Origin: a virus
Virus record (IMG/VR): IMGVR_UViG_3300015189_000107
Coordinates: 1 to 24,764 of that record
Reading direction: 5' to 3' (one strand)
Length of the DNA stretch: 24,764 bases
Shown piece by piece: positions 8,847 to 16,140 of this stretch. Below the pieces are notes generated by a model. The model ran no database searches. It saw nothing but the letters and a program-made list of their open reading frames with translations, and was not told the DNA's origin. A program made the position numbers and the translations under genes. The number at the start of each line of letters is the position of its first letter. Position 1 is the stretch's first letter.

Positions 8847-9191
8847 TCAGCCCCCCGCGGCGTTGAAGCGCGCCATGATCTCGTTGACAGTCATCGGTAC
8901 GGGTAGTGTCGATGCAGGCGCCACAGCGTCGACCTCCGCCAGCGCGCAGAGGTGCACGAAGTCTTCGGCTCGCCACAGGCGACCTGGAGGCGTCTTGAGG
9001 GTGCCGTTGGCGATGGCGGCCTGGAGCTTGCCGAGCATGAGGTTCATGGGTGCAGCGAGCGTCTCGTCGTCTTCCAGTGCCATGTGCAGGCCGAACTCTT
9101 GCGCCGACATGCGGTGCCCGAGTTCTTCGAGGGTGCAGCCGAGCCGTTGCGCCAGCCGGAGTGCGAAGCGCAGCTCCGGCTGGCTGCTCAG
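8847..9191 (-). CDS. Frameshift-encoded T domain of the tail chaperone (gpGT)
   Basis: This open frame has no good start of its own. It is reached by a -1 shift from the upstream G frame at A-AAA-AAC (9197-9191), giving a fusion of about 233 residues. The 114 residues after the shift begin 'LSSQPELRFALRLAQRLG' and contain 'EELGHRMSAQEFGLHMALE', the pattern of the lambda minor tail protein T domain (a helix, then a short SAxE-type motif and an acidic stretch). In the lambda system gpGT bridges the tape measure and the tube protein during assembly and is absent from the virion. The frame ends four bases before the tape-measure start. The extra upstream residues of the same frame are shadow sequence under the G gene. 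Confidence 0.88.
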   Translation of the reverse strand: MSSQPELRFALRLAQRLGCTLEELGHRMSAQEFGLHMALEDDETLAAPMNLMLGKLQAAIANGTLKTPPGRLWRAEDFVHLCALAEVDAVAPASTLPVPMTVNEIMARFNAAGG

Positions 9192-9547
9192 TTTTTTTCG
9201 GAAGCCTTGCCATCGAACCCCGACAGTCGCATCGCGGCGTTGAAGAGGCCGAGCGCTTGCCCCTGCTGCTGACCGCCGAAGACTTCCCACTGCTGCGTTG
9301 TGTAGACGGGATGGCCCTCGTCGTCGATGACCGATAGCGCGAGCACCTCAGGCACAACGGTCATGGTGGGATCTGCACCGCCTTCGACGGCGCTGGCACG
9401 CAGCTGGCGCATGCGAGCCTGAATCGCAAGGCGCTGCGTCAGCAACATGCCGCACACGACCACCTCGCCGCCGAGCGCCTCGACGGTGACGGTCTCCTTC
9501 GGCAGGGTCGGCGCTGGCACCGACCCCCGATTGACGACGCCGCTCAT
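9188..9547 (-). CDS. Tail assembly chaperone (lambda G-like)
   Basis: A 119-residue protein between the tail tube and tape measure genes, the place of lambda gpG. Residues 15-40 ('KETVTVEALGGEVVVCGML') form the compact beta start common to these chaperones, followed by helices. Its last codons are GAA AAA AAC TGA, so the stop falls directly after a canonical -1 slippery heptamer and most ribosomes end here while some continue into T. The ATG at 9547 lies five bases after the tube-gene stop. Role by homology of arrangement: coats the tape measure before tube polymerisation. Confidence 0.88.
   Translation of the reverse strand: MSGVVNRGSVPAPTLPKETVTVEALGGEVVVCGMLLTQRLAIQARMRQLRASAVEGGADPTMTVVPEVLALSVIDDEGHPVYTTQQWEVFGGQQQGQALGLFNAAMRLSGFDGKASEKN
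9191..9197 (-). other. -1 programmed ribosomal frameshift slippery site
   Basis: On the minus strand the heptamer A AAA AAC lies in the zero (G) frame as GAA AAA AAC, followed at once by TGA. A -1 slip pairs both tRNAs with AAA and continues as CTG AGC AGC CAG into the T frame. This is one of the most efficient bacterial slippery sequences known and is exactly placed for a G-to-GT switch. No stimulatory hairpin was assessed. Confidence 0.9.
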
Positions 9548-9552
9548 GGCGG

Positions 9553-10191
9553 TCAGGTCGCGTAGGCCGTGATGCCGCCGCTGAGCTTGAAGCTCACCGG
9601 GCTGGTCACGGGCGCGCCGGCACTGCCGGCCGGGAACAACGGGCAGGTCGGGTAGCAGGCGAAGAACACTTTCGCGCCGGTCGCGAAGCTGATCTGCACG
9701 GCGCGCACGCCCTTCACGTCATCGGCCTTCTTGAGCTCGACCAGGGCGGGGTCGCTCGGGTCCCAGAGGCTGGAGAAGCTGTACGTGATCGCGCTCTTGA
9801 CGCCGGGGATCTCCTTCGTCGTGTCGTCGTGGATCGTCGTCACGTCGATCACGTTCGCTTCGCCGCCGGAACCGTTCACGTCCTGGAACGTGGCGGCGGC
9901 GGCGCCGAAGGTGATCTTCTGCGCGGTGCCGCTGGCGAAGGTGCCGAACAGCGTGGTGTCGACGCCTTCGAGCGTGAAGCTTCCGGCGCTCGGTGCGGCC
10001 ACGCGGACCACGCGACTGTTGAGCTCGGTCATGCCGGAGATCGTGAGCAGCACGATATCGCCCGCGGCGTAGGTGTTCGCCGCGGTGGCGACGCCGGGGC
10101 TCGCCTTGCTGAGCGCAGTGATGGTGACAGCGGCGGCGAGCACGGTCTGCACCGCGACGCCGACCTTGCTCCAGATGTTGATTTGAGCCAT
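9553..10191 (-). CDS. Major tail tube protein (lambda V-like)
   Basis: A 212-residue protein with the composition and arrangement of siphophage tube subunits: small, beta-rich, no cysteine-based or enzymatic motifs. The N-terminus is followed by a segment 'GDIVLLTISGMTELNSRVVRV' and a central 'NVIDVTTIHDDTTKEIPGV', which resembles the typical tube-protein signature in which an 'E/D-V-T' strand precedes the loop 'D..K..IPG..'. The gene lies between a U-like terminator and the G chaperone, as in lambda. An AAGGA sequence about ten bases before the ATG at 10191 supports the start. Confidence 0.88.
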   Translation of the reverse strand: MAQINIWSKVGVAVQTVLAAAVTITALSKASPGVATAANTYAAGDIVLLTISGMTELNSRVVRVAAPSAGSFTLEGVDTTLFGTFASGTAQKITFGAAAATFQDVNGSGGEANVIDVTTIHDDTTKEIPGVKSAITYSFSSLWDPSDPALVELKKADDVKGVRAVQISFATGAKVFFACYPTCPLFPAGSAGAPVTSPVSFKLSGGITAYAT

Positions 10192-10204
10192 GGTGGTGGG
10201 TCCT

Positions 10205-10669
10205 TCAGGAAACGATGTTGTCGGGGTCGTTGCGCACGGTGCGGAACTCTGCGAGCAAAGTGACGGTGACGACGCCGAGCGCGGCCTCGCCTTCGCCGGC
10301 CAGGTCGCGATCGATGCCGGTCAGCGTGAGCTGCAGTCGGTCTTCAAGCGCGCTGAGGGCATCGGACTCGGCCGGCGGGTTGAACAGGCGCGTGCAGACC
10401 TCGCTGGCGAGTGCGTCGAGCGCGTCGTCGAGCAGGTCCACGGCCTTGGCCACACCCTGAAAGTCGACGCGCAGGGCGTGCGCCTGGAGCACGGGGTCGT
10501 GCAGGGTGAGCACGCTGATCTCTTCTGCCTGCGTAACGACTTTCCACGCTGGCAGGTCTGCCTCGGTCAGCGGCCAGGCGCGGCTCTTGAAGACGCGCTC
10601 GGCCGTGCTCGGCAACCCGATGATTCGGGCGGCGAGCGCGTACTTGACCTGGGCAGACGCGAGGGTCAC
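10205..10669 (-). CDS. Tail terminator-like protein (lambda U position)
   Basis: A 154-residue protein between the small head-joining candidate and the tube gene. The fold pattern (a helix 'ASAQVKYALAARIIGL', short strands, then a helix 'ALASEVCTRLFNPPAESDALSALED' and C-terminal strands 'GEAALGVVTVTLLAEFRTV') fits the compact alpha/beta tail terminator group that caps the tube at the head end. I chose the GTG at 10669 ('VTLASAQ'): the longer frame upstream is arginine/proline-rich and overlaps the preceding gene. The family assignment rests on position and size more than on a clear motif. Confidence 0.72.
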   Translation of the reverse strand: MTLASAQVKYALAARIIGLPSTAERVFKSRAWPLTEADLPAWKVVTQAEEISVLTLHDPVLQAHALRVDFQGVAKAVDLLDDALDALASEVCTRLFNPPAESDALSALEDRLQLTLTGIDRDLAGEGEAALGVVTVTLLAEFRTVRNDPDNIVS

Positions 10670-10676
10670 GGCGTGC

Positions 10677-10865
10677 TCAGCCCTGTGCGGCTTCGTCGCC
10701 GCCGGCCGATGCCCGGGCTTTGGCTGAGGCCGGCGTCTCGGCGGAACTCGAGGCGACCAGCTGCGCAGCCTGGGCCTCGGTGACCTCGAAGGTTTCACCG
10801 ACCGCGACGGGCTTGCCGTCGTGGTCGATGGGTTGCAGCGCAACCAGCTTGATGCGGGCCGCCAC
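10677..10865 (-). CDS. Small phage head-tail region protein, 62 residues
   Basis: A 62-residue protein starting at GTG 10865, two bases past the capsid stop. It begins 'MAARIKLVALQPIDHDGKPV' and continues 'GETFEVTEAQAAQLVAS', the pattern of a widespread small phage protein encoded just after the major capsid gene (a two-strand 'GxxF.vt..qA..L' unit) with no experimentally agreed name. The tail end is alanine/serine-rich and disordered. Longer readings of the frame overlap the capsid gene antagonistically and were rejected. It could be a head completion or joining factor. Confidence 0.65.
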   Translation of the reverse strand: MAARIKLVALQPIDHDGKPVAVGETFEVTEAQAAQLVASSSAETPASAKARASAGGDEAAQG

Positions 10866-10867
10866 GA

Positions 10868-11812
10868 TCAGGCCACCGCGTTGGTGATGAGGTAGCCGGC
10901 GAGCGGCGACACCATCACCGGTGCTTCGCAACGGGTGACGGGGAAGATCCACGACTTGCTGTTGCCCTCCCAGTACGGCTCGTCGGCGATGGGGTACTCG
11001 TTGAGCGAGTACGTGTAGCCGTAGGTGGGCGTGCCCATGTCGCGCAGGCTTGCCACTTCGGTGAAGGCGATGACGACATCCTTGCCCCACACGTCGCCGA
11101 ACACACCAGCGTCGGTCGCGAAGATCGACTCGCCGATGTACACGTTGGCGATGCCGAAGAGCGAGCTCAGCAGATCGGTGGTGGCGATGTCGCGGCCGGT
11201 GTACTTGAGCCGGTCGATGATCTTCGGGTGCTGCTTGAGCTTGGACCAGACGGCCGCGCCGATGACGATGACGTTCGGGCGCTTGCCGGTGGAGGCGCGG
11301 ATCGCTTCCTTGGCGGCCTCGATCACCGAAATCGGGTCGCTGACGCCGGTGGTGAAGTCACTCCACTGCCCGGTGCCCGACAACGTTGTCTTGTTGCTGG
11401 CTGCGTAGCTGGCGGCGGCGCGCGCCAGCTGCGCCGACGCGTACTCGAGGCGCAGGGCCATGATGTTCTGCACCTTGCGCACGGTCATGGCGCCGAGATC
11501 GAGCGAGACGCCGTTGGCGGCCTCCTGGTAGATCTCGATCGGCACCTTGCCTTCGAGCCCGAAGTCGATCAGCGCGTAGGGTGCGCCGGCATAGCCGAAC
11601 TGCACACGCTTCGTGTTCTCGCCAGGCGCGCGCTGCGAGTTGTAGAGCATGAAGTCTTCTTTGCCGAAGGTGATGATGTTGCCGCCGCGCAGCGGCACAT
11701 CGACGTTCGGGAAAAGGTACTGGGCGACGAGCTCGCTGTTGGCGTAGCCCTGGGCGATGGTGGTCAGGACCGGGTCGACGATCCGCGCACCTTTGGGTGT
11801 CAGTTGTGGCAT
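10868..11812 (-). CDS. Major capsid protein
   Basis: A 314-residue protein in the lambda E slot, preceded by a decoration protein and protease. It has the usual features of a HK97-fold shell subunit: an N-terminal arm ('YANSELVAQYLFPNVDVP'), an E-loop-like segment ('ALIDFGLEGKVPIEIYQEA'), a long spine helix ('MTVRKVQNIMALRLEYAS'), and a peripheral domain with 'KRPNVIVIGAAVWSKLKQHP', a common motif in phage capsid proteins where the protein folds into an A-domain helix. It ends at TGA 10868. GGAG seven bases before the ATG at 11812 supports the start. No delta domain for proteolysis is obvious. Confidence 0.88.
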   Translation of the reverse strand: MPQLTPKGARIVDPVLTTIAQGYANSELVAQYLFPNVDVPLRGGNIITFGKEDFMLYNSQRAPGENTKRVQFGYAGAPYALIDFGLEGKVPIEIYQEAANGVSLDLGAMTVRKVQNIMALRLEYASAQLARAAASYAASNKTTLSGTGQWSDFTTGVSDPISVIEAAKEAIRASTGKRPNVIVIGAAVWSKLKQHPKIIDRLKYTGRDIATTDLLSSLFGIANVYIGESIFATDAGVFGDVWGKDVVIAFTEVASLRDMGTPTYGYTYSLNEYPIADEPYWEGNSKSWIFPVTRCEAPVMVSPLAGYLITNAVA

Positions 11813-11840
11813 GGGTTGCTCCGTGGGTGTGGGTTGCGGA

Positions 11841-12182
11841 TCAGTTCGGGACGATCAGGATTTCGATCTGATCGCCGGCGGTGGTCGCGGCCGTGAGGGC
11901 ACGACCGATCGTGATGCCGGCGCTCTTCGTCACGACCTGGCCGGCGGCGCCGACCACTTCGACGGCGGCACCGACTGCGATGGCGGCGGAAGCGATGGCG
12001 ATCGAGGTGCCGAGCGCGGTGACGGGCACGCGCTCGCCCGACACGGCGGCGACCTGTGCGAAGCCGACCGCATTGCCTGCCGCGGTGGCGATGACGCCGG
12101 CAGCGGTGACCGCGGCGTACTGGCTGATGGCGGCGGTGGCGAAGACGCCGATATCGAGCCGGCTGATTGCTGCGATGGCCAT
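11841..12182 (-). CDS. Capsid decoration/cement protein (DUF2190-like)
   Basis: A 113-residue protein between protease/scaffold and capsid genes, the position of lambda gpD. It is rich in alanine, valine and isoleucine with short repeated strands and 'VPVTALGTSIAIASAAIAVG' followed by 'GRALTAATTAGDQIEILI', a pattern I associate with the DUF2190 capsid cement family. These trimeric caps stabilise the expanded shell. AAGGAG about nine bases upstream of the ATG at 12182 overlaps the stop of the previous gene. The composition is low-complexity, so family assignment is moderately secure. Confidence 0.75.
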   Translation of the reverse strand: MAIAAISRLDIGVFATAAISQYAAVTAAGVIATAAGNAVGFAQVAAVSGERVPVTALGTSIAIASAAIAVGAAVEVVGAAGQVVTKSAGITIGRALTAATTAGDQIEILIVPN

Positions 12183-12185
12183 GGT

Positions 12186-12608
12186 TCAGGCTCCTTGTTG
12201 AACGGCTTTGACGGCGGCGACGTAGTCGATGCCGGGGTGCGCGGCCTGATAGGCCTTCGCATGCGTGTTGAGCTCCGCGCGGGTGAGCTCTTTCTTGAGC
12301 GGCGCCTCGACGCTCGGGGCGCCGGCGGCCGGGACTGGCTTGGGCGACTCGTTCTCGGCAGCGGTTGCGTGCGCAGCGCGCAGGCCACGCTCGGCCGCGT
12401 TGACTGCCATCGCGGCATCGGCCGGGGTGCTCGTGCCGTCGAACTTCATCGCGGCGATGAGCTTCTCGTGGCCAGGCAGTGCCTGGCCTTCGATGCCCTG
12501 GATGCGGGCACGCTCTGCGGTGGCGCCGGCGGCGTGGCCTTCGGCGAGGATGGCGGCGAGCACGTCGGGGGCGTCGGCCGCGAGTTGGACTCGGGTGATC
12601 GTGGGCAT
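12186..12608 (-). CDS. Internally started scaffold protein (Nu3-like)
   Basis: Inside the protease gene, an in-frame ATG at 12608 (residue 292 of the protease) is preceded by AGGAG with five bases spacing, a better ribosome site than the one for the full-length protein. The product would be 140 residues, starting 'MPTITRVQLAADAPDV', helical and alanine-rich, with a charged C-terminus ('KKELTRAELNTHAKAYQ'). In lambda, Nu3 scaffold is made exactly this way from inside gene C. What I see is the start and its ribosome site; separate expression is inference. Confidence 0.75.
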   Translation of the reverse strand: MPTITRVQLAADAPDVLAAILAEGHAAGATAERARIQGIEGQALPGHEKLIAAMKFDGTSTPADAAMAVNAAERGLRAAHATAAENESPKPVPAAGAPSVEAPLKKELTRAELNTHAKAYQAAHPGIDYVAAVKAVQQGA

Positions 12609-13481
12609 TGCTGCTCCTGGTTGGGTTGAGGCTGGCGCGGCACCGGCGCGGTCTGCGTTGAGCTGGGCGATGAGCTGGTCGAGGGTGGCAACACCGTCCA
12701 CGAGACCTGCATCGATCGCTTGTTGCCCGATGAACATGCGCCCATCGGCCATGTCCCTGAGAACGACCTTGTCGCTGACACCGCGCGCGCTGGCGATGGC
12801 ACCGACGAAGAGGGAGTAGTAGTAGTCGACCTGGTCCTGAATCGTCTGCAGGCCATCGGCCGACAGCGGCGCGTACTGACTGGCGACACGCTTGAACTTG
12901 CCGGCGGCGATCTCGGTGGTCTTGATGCCGCGCTGCGATTCGGCGCCGGACACGTCGGTGTGCGAGGCGACGACGCCGATCGAACCGACCGCGGTGGTGC
13001 TGTCAGCGATGTACACGGCCTGCGCGTGCGAGCCGACCCAGTACGCGGCCGAGGCCATGGTGCCGTTCGCAAGCGTGACGATGGGCTTGATGCCCTTGCC
13101 GCTGGCGACAACATCGGCCAGCGCCTGCGTGCCATCGACGGTGCCGCCAGGGCTGTCGATCGCGAGGATGATGGAGTGCACCGCCGGGTCGGCGAGTGCG
13201 GTGCGCACGTCTCGCGCGACCAGCTCGCTCGATACGCCGCCGCTGATCTGCATGAACAGGTTGGCGCGCTTGGCGATCACGCCTTCGATCGGCAGGACGG
13301 CAACGCCGTCGATCACCTGGTAGGCCTGCTGCTCGTTGGCGAGGGGGCGGCCGAGGCGCTGTTCGACGCCGGCGATGTCGATCTTTTCGCCGCGCAGGTG
13401 TGTGGCGTAGATGCCGTGAATCTCGACGAGCTTCTGCGGCTCAATGGCCCAGGGAGAGGTGACTACGTCGAGGAGTTTCAT
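12186..13481 (-). CDS. S49-family head maturation protease with C-terminal scaffold (lambda C/Nu3-like)
   Basis: A 431-residue protein. Residues 60-285 form a SppA/S49 serine protease: 'IILAIDSPGGTVDG' (oxyanion region), 'TMASAAYW' with likely nucleophile Ser144, 'VGSIGVVASH', and 'AGKFKR' with the likely general base Lys197, 53 residues later as in the SppA dyad. Residues 292-431 are alanine/glutamate-rich and helical, fitting a scaffold. The lambda equivalent cleaves scaffold and portal in the prohead. The ATG at 13481 lacks a strong ribosome site. The gene is the first one after the repeat/promoter element at 13503-13551; portal and gpW genes that normally precede it are absent. Confidence 0.9.
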   Translation of the reverse strand: MKLLDVVTSPWAIEPQKLVEIHGIYATHLRGEKIDIAGVEQRLGRPLANEQQAYQVIDGVAVLPIEGVIAKRANLFMQISGGVSSELVARDVRTALADPAVHSIILAIDSPGGTVDGTQALADVVASGKGIKPIVTLANGTMASAAYWVGSHAQAVYIADSTTAVGSIGVVASHTDVSGAESQRGIKTTEIAAGKFKRVASQYAPLSADGLQTIQDQVDYYYSLFVGAIASARGVSDKVVLRDMADGRMFIGQQAIDAGLVDGVATLDQLIAQLNADRAGAAPASTQPGAAMPTITRVQLAADAPDVLAAILAEGHAAGATAERARIQGIEGQALPGHEKLIAAMKFDGTSTPADAAMAVNAAERGLRAAHATAAENESPKPVPAAGAPSVEAPLKKELTRAELNTHAKAYQAAHPGIDYVAAVKAVQQGA

Positions 13482-13502
13482 CGCGGCATCGGTTGGATGC
13501 AG

Positions 13503-13551
13503 CGGACTCTATTGACGGGGGTGTCTCAAAATAAGGGGGGATTTTGAGACG
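13503..13551 (-). promoter_or_regulatory. Palindromic late-promoter-like element, copy 2
   Basis: This 49-bp segment matches 1-49 at 47 of 49 positions. It has 10-bp inverted arms at 13523-13532 and 13541-13550 with an 8-bp G-run centre, and on the minus strand TAGAGT (complement of 13506-13511) 11 bp past the palindrome. If TAGAGT is the -10, transcription would begin near 13499, about 18 bases before the protease ATG, and the palindrome would be centred near -38 with no recognisable -35, as expected for an activator-dependent promoter. It lies between the activator gene (stop at 13562) and the first head gene. The arms have no U-tract, so it is not an ordinary terminator. Confidence 0.65.
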
Positions 13552-13561
13552 ACTTCAAATT

Positions 13562-13870
13562 TCAATCGTCTCCGGTGGCTGGGCCACGCTTCATGAGGCG
13601 GTAGAGGGTGCTCCTGCTGACTCCCGTGCTCTTGACGATGTCGGTGACCTGGCCCGGTCCGAGCATCGCCTTGAATGCCGAGCGCTGCGCAGAGATCGGC
13701 AATGATGGACGACCCGATCTGCCTTGGGTGGTCTTGGGCATGATCACCTGTTCCCCACCGAGCGCCGCGAGGATCTGCTGGAGCACCTCTTCGCTTGCCT
13801 CTTCCGTGATTTCGGGGCGCTTGACGCGCGCAGCGGCGAGCGCCGCACGAAGACGCGCCAGCACGTTCAC
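13562..13870 (-). CDS. Mor/C-family-like late transcription activator
   Basis: A 102-residue DNA-binding protein. Residues 27-46 ('EEVLQQILAALGGEQVIMPK') resemble the dimer-forming helix plus 'LGGxQVYIPR' turn of phage Mu Mor and C, and residues 72-95 form a helix-turn-helix ending 'STGVSRSTLYRLMKR'. Length fits the family (about 95-140). The start is GTG at 13870, overlapping the terminase stop as GTGA, so it is coupled to terminase translation. Mor and C bind dyad sites and recruit RNA polymerase to promoters lacking a -35 box; the two palindromic elements in this window are the obvious candidate targets. The helix-turn-helix alone also resembles serine recombinase tails, but no catalytic domain is present. 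Confidence 0.75.
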   Translation of the reverse strand: MNVLARLRAALAAARVKRPEITEEASEEVLQQILAALGGEQVIMPKTTQGRSGRPSLPISAQRSAFKAMLGPGQVTDIVKSTGVSRSTLYRLMKRGPATGDD

Positions 13871-16140
13871 TTGAGCGAACGTCCGAATCGGCTGGAGCCG
13901 GCGAGCGAGATGCGGCCGCCAGCGCCAAGCGTGTTCACCGGTGCTGGACGCGCCGGCACTGCTGCGGTGGGCTCCTCGACCAGTTCGAGCTCGGGCATCA
14001 CCGTCGGTGCGACGCCGTCTTCGTCATCGACTTCCTCGGTCGAGGCCTCGGGGGCTGGTTCGTGTGCGTGCGTGTGCACGGGTGCCGGCGGCACATCGAT
14101 CGATTCGTCGGCGGCCTGCTCGTCCGCGTGCTCATCACCGCCGAGCAGCGAAGCCTGGCGCAGCCGCGACTCGATGGCCTGCCATTGCGAGGGCTTGTAG
14201 ACGTTCAGGCGCAGCTGTCGGCAGAGCCACACGAAGTAGACGGTGCAGTCGAGCACCTCGTTGCGCCGATCTGTGCGCTCGGTCCACTCTCGAATGCGCT
14301 TGTTGAAGATGCCCGGGATCTTCATCTCGCCGAGTAGCTGCTCGAAGAAGTCGTCGCGCACGCCCTTGTACCAGTGCATGCGGCCCGGCCCGCGGCCGGT
14401 GAGGCGCACACGGCCGCCTTCTTTCGTGGCCCCGAGAACGAGGTCTTTCGCCTTCGCGGTGCCGACGGTGCTGACCTTGACGCCGGCGCGGTCGGCCTTC
14501 GTGCTCTTGCGGTTCGGATCGATCGCGCGGGGAACGGTCCAGATCTCGACGCGGCCGATGCGGTCGCTGGCCCCCTTGACGGCGTAGACCGGTCGGCGGC
14601 GGTTGTCGTGCTTGCGGATGAAGGCGTAGACGGCGTCACTGGTCTGGCCGTCGCCGCAGTCGATCGCGACGGCGGCGATCGAGATCTCGGCGCCGCTGGC
14701 GTGGCGCACGGTGTGCTGCATCAGCTCCTCGAGCTGGCCCCATGCGCCTTGGTGCGCGAGGATCGTTCGCCCCGAGAGTTCGCCCCAGAACGTGAGCCAG
14801 CACTCTTCGCCGCGGCCGACGACCCAGACGGTGACGGCCAGGCGGTCGTGCTGCACGTCGACGGTCATCAGAGCGACGAGGCCTTCGGCAGGGCACGACC
14901 ACTCGGCGTAGGGCTCGGCGCGATCGCGGAGTTCGTCTTCTTCGGGCAGCTCGCCGCGGTACTCCCACGCCAGGCCGAGGCATGAGTTCCAGAAGGTGAT
15001 CATCTTCTCGGGATCGCCGTTGTCGAACTCGTTCTGCGCGGTGAGGAAGCGCATCGCGAGCACGGGCAGGCGCGAGCCTTCGAAGATGCTGAGCAGCTCG
15101 CTCAGGTAGAAGCCCGGCGTCGAGCTTTGCGCGGTGGCCAGCCAGCCGTAGGCCGGCGCGACGAGCGAGGCGCGCTTTATGTTCTCGATGCGCTCGTCGT
15201 CTGACCAGATCGTGCCGCAGTGGGGGCACGTGTAGTAGGCATCCTCCCATCGAGCCCGGCCGTAGACCTCGCGACGTGGCCACTTCTCGTCGAGCTCGGC
15301 CGGCGGCAGCGCGAGCTCGTCGTCGGAAAGCTTGAGGCCGGGGATGGTGACGTTGTCCCATTCGAGCGCGTGCGTCTCACCGCAGGAATGGCACCCGGTC
15401 ATGAAGTAGCGCTGGTCGGTACTGCGCATCTCTTTCACGATCAGGCTCGTGGCCTTGGCGGTCGGCGTGCCGCCGATGAGCTGCAAGTCGTCAGGCGCGT
15501 ACGTCTTGGTGCGCTCGGCCAACAGCGCGATCGCGTTGCCCTGCCCCGCGACGTTCGTGTTCGTGTCGTCGGGCTCTTCGACGATGCCGATGCGGCCACT
15601 GGACGACTTCACATCGCTGGGGCTGTTGCTGGCGACGAACTTGAGCAGCCCGCCGCGAAACGAGCGCCGCGTGGTGCCGTTGCCGGCCGCGCGGCTGCGC
15701 AGGTTGACGCGTTCGGCGAGCGCCGGCGTCGCGCGTACCATCGGCTCGAACTTCTCGGCAGCGAAATCCTTGCTCGACTTCTCGCGCGGGAACATGACGA
15801 CCTGGACGCTCGGGCGCCAGTGGATGTGATAACCGATCACGTTGCAGACGATGCCGGCGGTGTAGCCGACCTGCGCGCTTTTCTGCACGCAGATCTTGCG
15901 CACGTCCGGGTTGCCGGTCTCGACGAGGATGCCGCGCAGCGCGGGCGTCTCGTCCATCGAATACTTGCCGGGCTTTGCGGTCTCCTCCTCGGCCATCTGC
16001 CGGTAAGTCTCGGCCCACTCCAGCGGCGTGAGGTGCGGCGGCGGCGCGAGCTCGGCCCACACGCGCGTGATCATCGCGTCCAGCGCGGCGGCGGCGCCGG
16101 CGTCGTCGATGAACAGGTGCGAGGGGGCGCGAGCGTTCAT
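13867..16140 (-). CDS. terL: Terminase large subunit (GpA family)
   Basis: A 757-residue DNA packaging motor and nuclease of the lambda gpA type. Residues 87-94 ('KSAQVGYT') match the lambda Walker A variant KSARVGYS. 'RIGIVEEPDDTN' lies in the Walker B region. Paired cysteines 'CHSCGE' and 'CPHCGT' form the zinc-binding insertion known in this family. 'LMTVDVQHDRLAVTVWVVG' carries the first acidic residue of the C-terminal nuclease. The length slightly exceeds lambda gpA (641) because of an acidic, proline-rich C-terminal tail (about 690-757). ATG overlaps the small subunit stop (ATGA), and the stop overlaps the activator start (GTGA). Confidence 0.96.
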   Translation of the reverse strand: MNARAPSHLFIDDAGAAAALDAMITRVWAELAPPPHLTPLEWAETYRQMAEEETAKPGKYSMDETPALRGILVETGNPDVRKICVQKSAQVGYTAGIVCNVIGYHIHWRPSVQVVMFPREKSSKDFAAEKFEPMVRATPALAERVNLRSRAAGNGTTRRSFRGGLLKFVASNSPSDVKSSSGRIGIVEEPDDTNTNVAGQGNAIALLAERTKTYAPDDLQLIGGTPTAKATSLIVKEMRSTDQRYFMTGCHSCGETHALEWDNVTIPGLKLSDDELALPPAELDEKWPRREVYGRARWEDAYYTCPHCGTIWSDDERIENIKRASLVAPAYGWLATAQSSTPGFYLSELLSIFEGSRLPVLAMRFLTAQNEFDNGDPEKMITFWNSCLGLAWEYRGELPEEDELRDRAEPYAEWSCPAEGLVALMTVDVQHDRLAVTVWVVGRGEECWLTFWGELSGRTILAHQGAWGQLEELMQHTVRHASGAEISIAAVAIDCGDGQTSDAVYAFIRKHDNRRRPVYAVKGASDRIGRVEIWTVPRAIDPNRKSTKADRAGVKVSTVGTAKAKDLVLGATKEGGRVRLTGRGPGRMHWYKGVRDDFFEQLLGEMKIPGIFNKRIREWTERTDRRNEVLDCTVYFVWLCRQLRLNVYKPSQWQAIESRLRQASLLGGDEHADEQAADESIDVPPAPVHTHAHEPAPEASTEEVDDEDGVAPTVMPELELVEEPTAAVPARPAPVNTLGAGGRISLAGSSRFGRSLK

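Noticed and set aside
13562-13870. Serine recombinase (resolvase/invertase) acting on the palindromic repeats
   Set aside because: The helix-turn-helix and the TGTCTC arms recall resolvase sites, but the protein is 102 residues with no catalytic serine domain, and its LGG-QVIMP turn fits Mor/C better.
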